Below, piece by piece: positions 1 through 9,464 of a DNA stretch of 64,000 nt (the first letter of the stretch is position 1; every line of letters starts with the position of its first letter). A program made the position numbers and the translations under genes. The stretch comes from an uncultured Pelagibacteraceae bacterium. Lineage in GTDB: Bacteria > Pseudomonadota > Alphaproteobacteria > Pelagibacterales > Pelagibacteraceae. The stretch covers positions 1 to 64,000 of the forward strand of contig CACHTQ010000003.1 in the NCBI GenBank assembly GCA_902582845.1, in the 5' to 3' direction. The notes under the pieces were generated by a model. It was given only the letters and a program-made list of their open reading frames with translations. It was not told where the DNA came from and searched no databases.

Positions 1-320
1 TCTTCCGAACCTTCTTTTTTTCTATCTTTTTTTGGAATTGCTTTTTGTGGGTTATTTCCATTAGCAGGCATAGGCATCAATTCATTCTCACCTAAAATTC
101 TAGCTACTCTTGTCGTAGGTTGTGCACCTTGACCCAACCAATATTTTATTCTCTCAGCCTCTAATCCAATTCTTTCTTTTTTTTCTTTTGGTAACAATGG
201 ATTAAAAAAACCTACTTTCTCTATAAATCTACCATCTCTTGCAAATCGACTGTCGGCTACAACAACTTTATAAACAGGCCTCTTTTTTGTGCCACCTCTT
301 GATAATCTTAATTTTAACAT
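1..320 (-). CDS. rpsP: 30S ribosomal protein S16 (3' end cut by window edge)
   Basis: Reverse strand from ATG at 318-320 reads [42 protein letters not shown]..., canonical S16 N-terminus, with a Lys/Asp-rich tail running off the window. Confidence 0.95.
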   Translation of the reverse strand, partial: MLKLRLSRGGTKKRPVYKVVVADSRFARDGRFIEKVGFFNPLLPKEKKERIGLEAERIKYWLGQGAQPTTRVARILGENELMPMPANGNNPQKAIPKKDRKKEGSE

Positions 321-332
321 TTACTCTCCTTT

Positions 333-1691
333 TTATTTTAATTGATTAAATAATTCTGGAGGTATTCCTTTATCAGACATACCTTTCAGATTTCCTTTTG
401 ACATCTTCTTCATCATTTCAGACATCATTTTAAATTGTTTCAACAATTTATTGATAGTGGCTGGATCGGTTCCTGAACCATTAGCAATTCTTTTTTTTCT
501 AGAGCCATCAATTATCTTTGGGTTCTCTCTTTCTTTTTTAGTCATTGATAAAATTATTGCCTCATTTTTTGTAATAACACTCTCATCAATACCTGCAGCA
601 TCCATTTGAGATTTAACCTTTGAAACTCCTGGCATGAAAGACATGATGCCTTCAATCCCTCCCATTTTTTTCATTTGTCTCAGTTGAGTTAAATAATCTT
701 GCATTGAGAATTGTCCTTTTTTTAAATTTTCCTCAGTTTTTTTTATATTTTCTTCCCCAAGATCTTGAGCTGCTTTTTCGACAAGAGAAACAATATCTCC
801 CATCCCAAGAATTCTATTTGCAATTCTATCTGGGTGAAAAACTTCAAGATTTTCGATCTTTTCGCCAATACCTAAAAATTTAATTGGAACCTGTGAAACA
901 AATTTCATACTTACAGCAGCCCCGCCTCTCGCATCACCATCTGCTCTTGTTAAAATTATTCCAGATAAATTTACTGTATTATTAAATTCTTTTGCTACTG
1001 ATGCAGCTACTTGTCCAGTAAGAGAGTCAGCAACTAAAAACGTCTCTGCAGGTTTAATGGCATTTTCAATTTGTTTAATTTCACTCATCATCTGCAAATC
1101 TATTTGTGTTCTACCAGCAGTATCGAATAAGATAATATCTGCGCCATTCAAGTTTGCTGCACTAATTGCTCTTTGACATATATCATTGGGTTGTTGACCT
1201 TCAATTATTGGAAGAGTTAATATATTATTTTGTTCACCTAAAAATTTTAACTGCTCTTGAGCGGCTGGTCTGTAAATATCTAAACTGACCATCATTACTT
1301 TCTTTTTTTTTGTATTCTCTAAATATCTCGCAAGTTTAGCAGTTGTTGTTGTTTTACCAGAACCTTGTAGCCCGACAAGCATCATTGGCACTGGTGGAAC
1401 TGCATTTAAATTTACATCATTATTTTTTTCACCTAAAAGATTAACTAATTCATCATAAACAATTTTTACCACCATATCGCCAGGTGATGTTGATCTAATA
1501 ATTTCTTGACCTAATGCTTTTGGTTTAACCTTTTCAATAAAATCTTTAGCAACTTCAAGAGATACGTCAGCTTCTAATAAAGCTTGTCTTATTCCTCTCA
1601 ATCCTTCATCAACCTGATTTTCATCAAGTGATGGGGCTTTTTTTAGAGAGGAAAAAACTTCCTCAAATTTATTTGTTAAATTTTCAAACAT
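333..1691 (-). CDS. ffh: Signal recognition particle protein Ffh
   Basis: GLQGSGKTTTTAKLA, DTAGRTQID and C-terminal Met-rich M domain; likely start is MFENLTNKF at 1691 rather than 1718. Confidence 0.95.
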   Translation of the reverse strand: MFENLTNKFEEVFSSLKKAPSLDENQVDEGLRGIRQALLEADVSLEVAKDFIEKVKPKALGQEIIRSTSPGDMVVKIVYDELVNLLGEKNNDVNLNAVPPVPMMLVGLQGSGKTTTTAKLARYLENTKKKKVMMVSLDIYRPAAQEQLKFLGEQNNILTLPIIEGQQPNDICQRAISAANLNGADIILFDTAGRTQIDLQMMSEIKQIENAIKPAETFLVADSLTGQVAASVAKEFNNTVNLSGIILTRADGDARGGAAVSMKFVSQVPIKFLGIGEKIENLEVFHPDRIANRILGMGDIVSLVEKAAQDLGEENIKKTEENLKKGQFSMQDYLTQLRQMKKMGGIEGIMSFMPGVSKVKSQMDAAGIDESVITKNEAIILSMTKKERENPKIIDGSRKKRIANGSGTDPATINKLLKQFKMMSEMMKKMSKGNLKGMSDKGIPPELFNQLK

Positions 1692-1830
1692 ATTTATTAC
1701 ACACAGCAGTAATCGCACTAGTGGGCGAACCCTCGCTGACTAGTGTCGATCTCTTTGTTTCCAAAGACACCGCAAATTTAATGTTTTTGCGGAAACCGCC
1801 ACAAACTATAATAGAGGTTCAAAAAGTCAA
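1692..1830 (-). promoter_or_regulatory. Candidate structured 5' leader of ffh (unidentified RNA element)
   Basis: Hairpins on the minus strand: CCGCAAA/TTTGCGG (1770-1776/1786-1792), UCUUUG-GAAA-CAAAGA (GNRA loop), CACUAGU...GGG-UUCG-CCC-ACUAGUG (1716-1722/1739-1745). My count is 48 G+C in 1701-1800. Confidence 0.5.
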
Positions 1831-1852
1831 TAAATAAGTTAAATAACTATAT

Positions 1853-2677
1853 ATGGACATCAAAGCATTTAAAATGGACGGATTAGGTAATGATTTTGTG
1901 ATAATTGATAATAGAGAAAAAATTACCAATTTGACGAAAGATCAAATAGTTAAAATTTGTGACAGAAATTTTATTGGCTGTGATCAACTAATATTTATTG
2001 AGTCAGATAGTTCTGCAGATGCAAATTTAAGATTTTTTAATTCAGATGGAGGAGAGTCTGGAGCATGTGGAAATGGAACTAGATGTGTTGCAAATTTGCT
2101 TTCAAATGAAAAAAATAACAAGTCAATAATTCTAAATACGCTATCTGGAAAATTAAAATCTGAAATTTTAGAGAAAAAAATTGTTACAACAGAAATTGGT
2201 AAAGCAAAGTTAAAATGGGATGAAATACCTTTATCAAAAGAAATGGATACAAAAAACTTAAATATCAAAATTATTGATACAAATAATAATGAGCATTTAG
2301 GTGGTACTGCAATTAGTGTGGGTAATCCACATATTGTTTTTTTTGTTAAAAGGATTGAGGATTTCAATATAGAGATAATTGGCCCCGAAATAGAAAATCA
2401 CGAAATCTTCCCAGAGAAATGTAACGTATCAATTGCACAAGTTTTTAATAAAAATTTGATCAAATTAAAAGTTTGGGAAAGAGGAGCCGGTCTTACTAAA
2501 GCTTGTGGTACTGCAGCGTGTGCTACAGCATATGCAGGTAAATTAAATAATCTTACAGAAAATAAAACTGATATAGAGTTTGCAACTGGAAAATTATCAA
2601 TTTCTATAGATGAAAATGATTCTATTCACATGAAAGGACCTGTTTCAAATATTAAAGAAATAAATATAAAATTATAA
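1853..2677 (+). CDS. dapF: Diaminopimelate epimerase
   Basis: MDGLGNDFVIID, GACGNGTRCVA and CGTAACAT motifs. Confidence 0.95.
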   Translation: MDIKAFKMDGLGNDFVIIDNREKITNLTKDQIVKICDRNFIGCDQLIFIESDSSADANLRFFNSDGGESGACGNGTRCVANLLSNEKNNKSIILNTLSGKLKSEILEKKIVTTEIGKAKLKWDEIPLSKEMDTKNLNIKIIDTNNNEHLGGTAISVGNPHIVFFVKRIEDFNIEIIGPEIENHEIFPEKCNVSIAQVFNKNLIKLKVWERGAGLTKACGTAACATAYAGKLNNLTENKTDIEFATGKLSISIDENDSIHMKGPVSNIKEINIKL

Positions 2678-3594
2678 TGGGAATCTTTGATAAATTTAAA
2701 ATCGGATTTAAGAAAAGTGCATCAGCGTTTACATCAGGACTTAAAGAAATAATTGTCAAAAAAGAAATTAATGACCAAAATTTAAATAAGATTGAGGAAT
2801 TTTTAATTCAATCAGATGTGGGGGTTGAAGCTGCCTCTGAAATAAAAGAAATAATTTCTAGAAAAAAAATTGATCCAAATAAAGATCTTTCTAAAGAGAT
2901 AAACTCTATTTTAAAAGAATACATAATTTCTTTGATGAAACCTTTAGAAAATAAATCCTTTTTCGAAAAAAAAGAAAAGCTTAATGCAACATTAATTTCT
3001 GGGGTAAACGGCGTTGGGAAAACAACAACTATCGGTAAAATAGGAAAGATATTAAGGAACAACGGCAATAAAGTCATATTTGCAGCTTCAGATACATTTC
3101 GTGCCGCTGCAATTGAACAACTAGAAAATTGGGCAAGTAAAGTAGATGTTCAAATAGTAAAATCATCTCAAGGAGCTGATCCCGCCTCAGTTGCTTTTAA
3201 AGCATTAGATGAAGCTATTAAAAATAATTTTGATCAAGTTTTAATAGATACTGCGGGGAGACTCCAAAATAAAAAAAATTTAATGGAAGAATATAAAAAG
3301 ATAGCGAATGTCACAAAAAAAATAGATCCCAACGCACCTCATAATGTTATCTTAATTTTAGATGCAACCTCAGGACAAAATGTATTAAATCAAGTCGAAG
3401 AATTTAATAAAATCATCCCAATAACAGGTATCGTGATGACAAAATTAGATGGCACAGCCAAGGGAGGAATTTTATTAGCGCTAGCAAAAAAATATAAAAT
3501 TCCAATTATTGCACTAGGTTTGGGTGAAAAAGAAGACGACTTACAGTTGTTCGAAGCAGAAAAATTTGCCGAGGCTTTTACTCAAATTAATTGA
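2677..3594 (+). CDS. ftsY: Signal recognition particle receptor FtsY
   Basis: GVNGVGKTTTIGKI, DTFRAAAIEQL, DTAGRLQNK, TKLDGTAKGG; TAATG overlap with dapF. Confidence 0.95.
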   Translation: MGIFDKFKIGFKKSASAFTSGLKEIIVKKEINDQNLNKIEEFLIQSDVGVEAASEIKEIISRKKIDPNKDLSKEINSILKEYIISLMKPLENKSFFEKKEKLNATLISGVNGVGKTTTIGKIGKILRNNGNKVIFAASDTFRAAAIEQLENWASKVDVQIVKSSQGADPASVAFKALDEAIKNNFDQVLIDTAGRLQNKKNLMEEYKKIANVTKKIDPNAPHNVILILDATSGQNVLNQVEEFNKIIPITGIVMTKLDGTAKGGILLALAKKYKIPIIALGLGEKEDDLQLFEAEKFAEAFTQIN

Positions 3595-4150
3595 TTAAAT
3601 TGCTAGAGATCAAAGGTTTGTAGATATTACATTTATAATTATCATCAAATTTATAATGACCACAATCTTTAGAAAATGAGGAGATTATAAAGTCAAATTT
3701 ACCGGTGGTTGGGTAAAGCTCTAGTTTTTTACTGGCAATGTCATATTTAAAATTAGCATTTAAGCTTTTCACGGCGCTAATCAATACTAATGTTTTATCG
3801 TCTTTTAATAAATAATATGCAAAATCATCTGGAAACACTGGAAAATCATATTCTTGTAAAAGATATTTAGCTTGTGATGGAAACCACTCATAAGAAATTA
3901 GAGGTGAAGAGGACTTTGTTAAATGATTATAAATATAAAGATCCTTTGGATAATCATTTATATAATTTTCATTTTCACCTCTTGCTAAAATAGATTTTTC
4001 TCTACCTTTAAAATATAAGCTAAATTCTTTGTTATGTGAATCCATGTGATCTATGTGAAATAAATCGTCTGGTTGAAAAAATTCATCTTGTGAATAAACG
4101 TTGGTAGTAAAAACAAAGAAAGCAATAAACAAAACAGATAATCTTTTCAT
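3587..4150 (-). CDS. Hypothetical exported protein
   Basis: Intact ORF with N-terminal signal peptide (MKRLSVLFIAFFVFTTNVYSQ). Confidence 0.6.
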   Translation of the reverse strand: MKRLSVLFIAFFVFTTNVYSQDEFFQPDDLFHIDHMDSHNKEFSLYFKGREKSILARGENENYINDYPKDLYIYNHLTKSSSPLISYEWFPSQAKYLLQEYDFPVFPDDFAYYLLKDDKTLVLISAVKSLNANFKYDIASKKLELYPTTGKFDFIISSFSKDCGHYKFDDNYKCNIYKPLISSNLIN

Positions 4151-4199
4151 TATCTTTTAATAAAATCAAATTCTGAAGTATATTTGTTGATATTGTGGC

Positions 4200-5018
4200 T
4201 TAATTTAAACTTTTTAAAAATGAGTTAAGGGCTTTAACAAGATTTTCATCATACTCCATCATATGATTGTCATGTTTTGTAAAATAAGAATATTTCGGTT
4301 CATTAGCTTTTTCATACATTTTTTTTCCCATAAAAAATGGAACAATTTGATCAGCCTCACCATGCATTATTAAAATTGGAACATTTATATTATTAATTTT
4401 GCTTTTATTATCAAATTTATCTTTCAATAATAAACTTACAGGTACATACGGATAAAAGGTTTTGGCTGCATCAATCATAGAAGTAAAAGGAGTTTCCAAT
4501 ACAACGCCAGCAAAATTTTTATTTTGTGACAAATGAGTTGCAACACCAGTTCCTAATGACTCGCCATAAATAACAATATTTTCTTCTTTTACACCTTTTC
4601 TAACTAGCCAATTTATTCCACTTCTTCCATCTTTATAAAGGCCTTCCTCAGATGGTTTACCTTTATTGCCACTAAAGCCTCTCCAGGCAATTATTAAAAA
4701 ATTAACATTCATTTTATGGAAATGGTTTAATTTATGAATTCTATTTTCAAGGGAACCAGCGTTTCCGTGAAAAAATAAAACTGTTTTATATTTTTCTAAG
4801 TCTTTTTCATGAAACCAGCCCAATAAATCAATGTTATCCTCCGTCTTAATTTTTACTTTTTCAATAGGGACTGATATTTGATCACCAGAATAATTATTTT
4901 CATTAGGATGATATAATAAATTTCTCTGATAAAAATATAAAAAAACTAAGATTAAAAAATAGACAAAAATAACTATTTGAAAAAATAAAAACAAAATATT
5001 CCTAAACTTTTTTAACAT
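4200..5018 (-). CDS. Alpha/beta hydrolase, membrane-anchored
   Basis: FFHGNAGSLENR, GESLGTGVA nucleophile elbow, PILIMHGEADQIVP. Confidence 0.85.
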   Translation of the reverse strand: MLKKFRNILFLFFQIVIFVYFLILVFLYFYQRNLLYHPNENNYSGDQISVPIEKVKIKTEDNIDLLGWFHEKDLEKYKTVLFFHGNAGSLENRIHKLNHFHKMNVNFLIIAWRGFSGNKGKPSEEGLYKDGRSGINWLVRKGVKEENIVIYGESLGTGVATHLSQNKNFAGVVLETPFTSMIDAAKTFYPYVPVSLLLKDKFDNKSKINNINVPILIMHGEADQIVPFFMGKKMYEKANEPKYSYFTKHDNHMMEYDENLVKALNSFLKSLN

Positions 5019-5907
5019 TTTTTTTCTTTGCTAAGTATATGCCAAAAAACACCAGGATTGTTCCGATGAAATGATAATTTTCAAATTTTTCATCAAATAA
5101 AAAATAACCATAAATTGCTCCATAGACTGTAAAAACGTAAAGAGTGAAGCCTGTTAAAGACGCACCTAATTTTTTTTGGGCAACAGTGTAAAGTGTAAAA
5201 GCAATTATTCCTGGCGAAATAGCAGCAAAGATTACCCAAAAATAAAATTCAGGCATAAAAACTGTCTGTTTATAAAATATTTCCTCACCTATATAGAATG
5301 GTAATAAACTTAAAGCTCCAAAAAATGATATTAAGGTAAATCTTTCAAATATTTTTAGTTCTGAATTCCAGTAAAACAAATAAATTGAATATAATGCCCA
5401 TCCAATAGCGGCAGCTAACATCCATAAATCACCAATTGTGAATTGTAAATTTATTAATAAATTTAAATCTCCTTTTATAATGATTGTAAAGACTCCTATT
5501 AAACATGCGATTAATCCAATTATTTTTGTAAAATTTATTTTTTCATGAAAAAAAAAGTATGAAATCAAAATTATGAACACGGGTGAAGATGTATAAATAA
5601 TTCCCATATTAGTCACAGTTGTAGTCTCGCCTGCTAAAAATGGAAAGGCTCCACATACTCCACATCCCATTAAGCCTAAAAAAAATAATTTTTTATATTC
5701 TTTTTTAATAATCTTAAAATTTTTTTTTAATGTTATGTATGTGAAGGGTAATAATATCAAAAAAACTATTGTCCATCTCCAAAAAGCTAATGATATTGGA
5801 GGTACAAACTCGACACCACCCCTAGCTACAACAAGATTACTAGCCATAAAAATTGGCTGAATAAATAATAAGGAAAATGAAAAAAAATTTTTTTTCGAAT
5901 TATTCAA
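5002..5907 (-). CDS. EamA/DMT-family transporter
   Basis: About ten hydrophobic segments, EamA-like repeat. Confidence 0.85.
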   Translation of the reverse strand: MNNSKKNFFSFSLLFIQPIFMASNLVVARGGVEFVPPISLAFWRWTIVFLILLPFTYITLKKNFKIIKKEYKKLFFLGLMGCGVCGAFPFLAGETTTVTNMGIIYTSSPVFIILISYFFFHEKINFTKIIGLIACLIGVFTIIIKGDLNLLINLQFTIGDLWMLAAAIGWALYSIYLFYWNSELKIFERFTLISFFGALSLLPFYIGEEIFYKQTVFMPEFYFWVIFAAISPGIIAFTLYTVAQKKLGASLTGFTLYVFTVYGAIYGYFLFDEKFENYHFIGTILVFFGIYLAKKKNVKKV

Positions 5908-5918
5908 TTTACGATAGA

Positions 5919-6095
5919 TTAACTTTTATCAAAGAAGGCTTCGTAAATCATCATTATGATGGCAGCACCCATTAATAAATAAACCGGTACTACATCTAAA
6001 AAACCAATCATCATTGATCTAGTAAGAGTAGTCGCCAGACCAATTAAAAAGAAAACAGCAAATGACAAACCTATTATTGTTGTTATTTTATTCAT
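5919..6095 (-). CDS. Small membrane protein, hypothetical
   Basis: Start taken as the internal Met (MNKITTIIGLSFAVFF); two hydrophobic helices. Confidence 0.5.
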   Translation of the reverse strand: MNKITTIIGLSFAVFFLIGLATTLTRSMMIGFLDVVPVYLLMGAAIIMMIYEAFFDKS

Positions 6096-6099
6096 ACAA

Positions 6100-7428
6100 T
6101 TAATCCTGACACTCCTTTTCAAGCCAATTAGCAACACCTAAAAATCTATGATCATCATATTTGTTGCCAATTAATTGAACTCCTAATGGTAGATTATTTT
6201 CACCCTCAAGTAAAGGCAGTGATACGCAAGGGGTACCTAGATAAGACCAGACTTTGTTAAATTCTGCTGTTCCAGTGCTCTTTAATCCTTTAGGTGCAAC
6301 ACCAGGACTAGATGGCGATAATACTCCATGATAATCTTCAAATACTTCTTCATAAGACTCATAACTTCTTTTCATGAAATCGATTGCCTCAGCATATTCT
6401 TTTGCGGTGTATTTATTTCCATTTGAAATAGCATCCTGCATATACTTTGAAAGTTTCTTTTTAAATTTTTGATAATAGATAGAAAAATTATTGGCTAAGT
6501 CTGTTTCATGAATAATTTGGTGATATTTGTGGATATCCTTAAAATATGACGGAGTATCAAATATCTCAATATTTTTGTTAAAAGATTTTATAAAATATTC
6601 AAAAGACTCTCTTGATTTTTTATCAATTATTTTCCAATGATCAGTTTTATAAAAAATAAACTTAGGCTCAAAAATTGGACCTTTCTTAGTTTCAGTTAAA
6701 ATATTTTCTGTAGAGTAATGGATTGTAGCTGGATCATATTTGTCTTTCTTTATTAATACTTTTGCTAGCATAGCTACGTCTTCAACTTTACGACCAAACA
6801 TACCAATTTGATCTAGGCTGTATGAGGTTCTTAGAACCCCGTTTCTTGAAATTAGTCCATAACTTGGTTTATAACCAACTACACCACAATAAGACGCTGG
6901 TCTTATTACAGATCCTCCTGTTTGAGAGCCAATAGAAGCTGGTGCCATAAAGGAAGCAACCGAAGCTGCTGATCCACTAGATGAACCACCTGGTGTTCTA
7001 TCTTTGTCGTGAGGATTAGTTGTAGCTGGAGGTCCTAAGTAGGCAAGTTCTGAAGTTGCTGTTTTGCCCATAACAATTGCTCCTGATGCATGAAGCAAAT
7101 CAATTATTTCAGCATTTTGAGAATATGATTTTCCTTTCCTGATTACAGTTCCACACTCAGTGGGCATATCAACAGTTCCTATGATATCTTTCACTGCTAT
7201 AGGTACTCCATGCAGTGGTCCTACTGGTTTTCCTGATCTTCTATGATCATCAGCCTCAGATGCTTTTTCTAATAAAACTTTTTTATCAAAATGTGCCCAA
7301 GCTTTTACATCTTTTTCAAACTTATCTATTCGTTCAATATATTTTTCACAAACCTCGATTGATGTAAGTTGAGCATCTTTTATTTTTTTTGCTAGTTCCT
7401 CGAGACTTAAAGAAAATATATCTGTCAT
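6100..7428 (-). CDS. Amidase (amidase signature family)
   Basis: GGSSSGSAASVASFMAPASIGSQTGGSVIRPASYCGVVGYKPSYG signature. Confidence 0.92.
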   Translation of the reverse strand: MTDIFSLSLEELAKKIKDAQLTSIEVCEKYIERIDKFEKDVKAWAHFDKKVLLEKASEADDHRRSGKPVGPLHGVPIAVKDIIGTVDMPTECGTVIRKGKSYSQNAEIIDLLHASGAIVMGKTATSELAYLGPPATTNPHDKDRTPGGSSSGSAASVASFMAPASIGSQTGGSVIRPASYCGVVGYKPSYGLISRNGVLRTSYSLDQIGMFGRKVEDVAMLAKVLIKKDKYDPATIHYSTENILTETKKGPIFEPKFIFYKTDHWKIIDKKSRESFEYFIKSFNKNIEIFDTPSYFKDIHKYHQIIHETDLANNFSIYYQKFKKKLSKYMQDAISNGNKYTAKEYAEAIDFMKRSYESYEEVFEDYHGVLSPSSPGVAPKGLKSTGTAEFNKVWSYLGTPCVSLPLLEGENNLPLGVQLIGNKYDDHRFLGVANWLEKECQD

Positions 7429-7434
7429 TTAAAA

Positions 7435-8796
7435 TTAATTTGCAAATAATGTCTCTGGCAACCAAAGTGCTATTCCTGGGAATAAGTACATTAAAACCAT
7501 CGCTAAAATTACAATTCCTAAGAAAGGCATTATTCCTCCAAAAATTTGCATAAGTTCAACATTCTTTGATTGAACTCCTTTCAAATAATATGCTGACATT
7601 GCCATGGGGGGTGTCAAAAATGAAGTTTGTAAGTTTAAAGCGATTAGCATTGCAAAAAAATATGGGTTAACACCAAAAAATTCAACTAATGGTAAAAATA
7701 TTGGCACAAATATAATTAATATCTCTGTCCATTCTAGAGGCCAGCCTAATAAAAATATAATTAATTGGGTAATAACTAAAAACTGCCAAGGTTGTAAATT
7801 TAAAGATTTAAAAAAATGCTCAAAAACTTCATGACCACCTAAATATGAAAATACTGAGGCAAAAGTCCAAGATCCAATAAATAACCACATGATCATAGCT
7901 GTTGTTTTTGCTGTAAGAAAAACTGACTCTTTAAAATTTTTCCATTTAAGGGTTTTATAAAAATATGACAGCACTAATGAACCAAATGCACCAACAGCGG
8001 CTGCCTCTGCCGGAGTTGCTATACCTGCAAGTATTGTTCCTAAAACTAGGATTATTAGAGAAAATAACGGTAAGAAAGAGACCAAAACCTCTTTCAAAAT
8101 TACTGCGGTAGGAGGTATCTCTTCTGCTGCAGGTTTTGGAGCTATCGAAGGATTCATCCAAGCTCTGAATATTGCATAACCAATATAAAGTCCTGCTAAC
8201 ATTAATCCTGGGAAAATTGCAGCTGCAAATAATCGTAAAGGCGACAATTGAGCAATAACAGAATAGACAATCAACATAATACTAGGTGGAATTAAAATTC
8301 CTAAGCAACCACCTGAACAAATAATTCCAGATGCAAATTTTTTATCATAACCAGCTTTAATCATTGCTGGCCAAGCAAGAAGACCCATCAATGTTACTAC
8401 TGCTCCTATGATACCTGTTGCGGTTGAAAATAGTGCACAAGTAATTAATGCAGCAACTGCCATTGAAGCTGGAAGTTTGTGAGATGCTAATCTTATTGCG
8501 AAAAATAATTTTGCAACAATTCCAGCTCTTTCAACTAAATATCCCATAAATAAAAAGAGGGGGACTGCGGTCAACACATTGTTATCCATAACAGTATAAG
8601 TATTTTGAACAAAGAGTTGAAATATTCTGTTATCGAATAGATGTTCCATCTTGGTTGGATCAAAATAAGCGTAGTATCCAAAACCTAAACCCATTGCCAT
8701 TAGAGTGAACGCAATAGGAAAACCTAATAAGACGGCAAATAGAAATATCCCCATCATCATGATTGCTACTTCTGGATTTGTTAAACTAAATAACAT
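7435..8796 (-). CDS. dctM: TRAP transporter large permease (DctM)
   Basis: Multi-TM DctM-type protein, LGILIPPSIMLIVY motif; adjacent to DctQ and DctP. Confidence 0.92.
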   Translation of the reverse strand: MLFSLTNPEVAIMMMGIFLFAVLLGFPIAFTLMAMGLGFGYYAYFDPTKMEHLFDNRIFQLFVQNTYTVMDNNVLTAVPLFLFMGYLVERAGIVAKLFFAIRLASHKLPASMAVAALITCALFSTATGIIGAVVTLMGLLAWPAMIKAGYDKKFASGIICSGGCLGILIPPSIMLIVYSVIAQLSPLRLFAAAIFPGLMLAGLYIGYAIFRAWMNPSIAPKPAAEEIPPTAVILKEVLVSFLPLFSLIILVLGTILAGIATPAEAAAVGAFGSLVLSYFYKTLKWKNFKESVFLTAKTTAMIMWLFIGSWTFASVFSYLGGHEVFEHFFKSLNLQPWQFLVITQLIIFLLGWPLEWTEILIIFVPIFLPLVEFFGVNPYFFAMLIALNLQTSFLTPPMAMSAYYLKGVQSKNVELMQIFGGIMPFLGIVILAMVLMYLFPGIALWLPETLFAN

Positions 8797-9379
8797 CTTC
8801 TTTGTTTCCTTGTTGTGAAGTTCTCATTAATACTTTTTCAGTTTCCTCAGCATCACGCTCTGTTCCTCTTTCAGGCCAACTACCTGTTTGAATACAGATG
8901 ATACATCTAAATACCTCACCAATTCCTTGAAGTGTTAAAAGTGTTCCAGATAATGGTATTAAAGATTTTGCCATATAAATTTGAATTTGTGCAGGACTAT
9001 TCCAACTTGTTTCTTTAATTTTCCATGCTAATGCTGCATATTCGTAACCATAAAAAGCTAAAGCAATAACGCCAGGGAAGAAGAAAATAAAATATAAAAC
9101 AACATCTATCCAAGCTTGTGTTCTCTGAGAAAATAATCTGTATATAACATCTCCTCTGACATGTGCTTCAGTACATAAAGTATAAGCTCCTGCCATCATA
9201 AAAATTGCACCATACATCTGAAGACTAAAATCGAAATTCCATAAGGTTGGGGCGTTCAAAGCATACGCCATAAAAACTTCATAGCATGTTCCGCCCATCA
9301 AAATTACTATACACCACGAGAATGCTTTACCCATTGAGACACTCAAACGATCAGCGAATTTTATGTAAGATCTCATCAT
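8786..9379 (-). CDS. dctQ: TRAP transporter small permease (DctQ)
   Basis: Four-TM protein overlapping dctM; AHVRGDVIYRLFS motif typical of DctQ. Confidence 0.88.
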   Translation of the reverse strand: MMRSYIKFADRLSVSMGKAFSWCIVILMGGTCYEVFMAYALNAPTLWNFDFSLQMYGAIFMMAGAYTLCTEAHVRGDVIYRLFSQRTQAWIDVVLYFIFFFPGVIALAFYGYEYAALAWKIKETSWNSPAQIQIYMAKSLIPLSGTLLTLQGIGEVFRCIICIQTGSWPERGTERDAEETEKVLMRTSQQGNKEDVI

Positions 9380-9419
9380 AGATATAGACTCTTATTGAAT
9401 TGTTCTAAATTAATCAAAT

Positions 9420-9446
9420 AAAAAAGGGGGCCGAAGCCCCCTCCTT
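9420..9446 (-). terminator. Rho-independent terminator downstream of dctP
   Basis: Minus strand GGGGGC-TTCG-GCCCCC-TTTTTTA (stems 9426-9431/9436-9441). Confidence 0.85.
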
Positions 9447-9464
9447 AAAATTTGTAAAAGTTAA

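Noticed and set aside
1716-1745. tRNA T-arm-like CGAGGGTTCGCCC in the ffh leader
   Set aside because: Fits a GGG-UUCG-CCC tetraloop hairpin; no D-arm, anticodon arm or acceptor stem found
1692-1830. SRP 4.5S RNA (ffs) adjacent to ffh
   Set aside because: Lacks the conserved GGAA-GGA-AGCA domain IV motif on either strand
1628-1837. 69-aa plus-strand ORF spanning ffh 5' end and the leader
   Set aside because: Antisense to ffh and the structured leader, no recognisable protein features
1984-2367. 127-aa ORF antisense to dapF, and similar antisense ORFs at 2808-3077, 30308-30751, 37022-37420, 43882-44196, 56565-56990
   Set aside because: Each lies wholly inside a confident gene on the other strand; long antisense frames are expected by chance from codon bias
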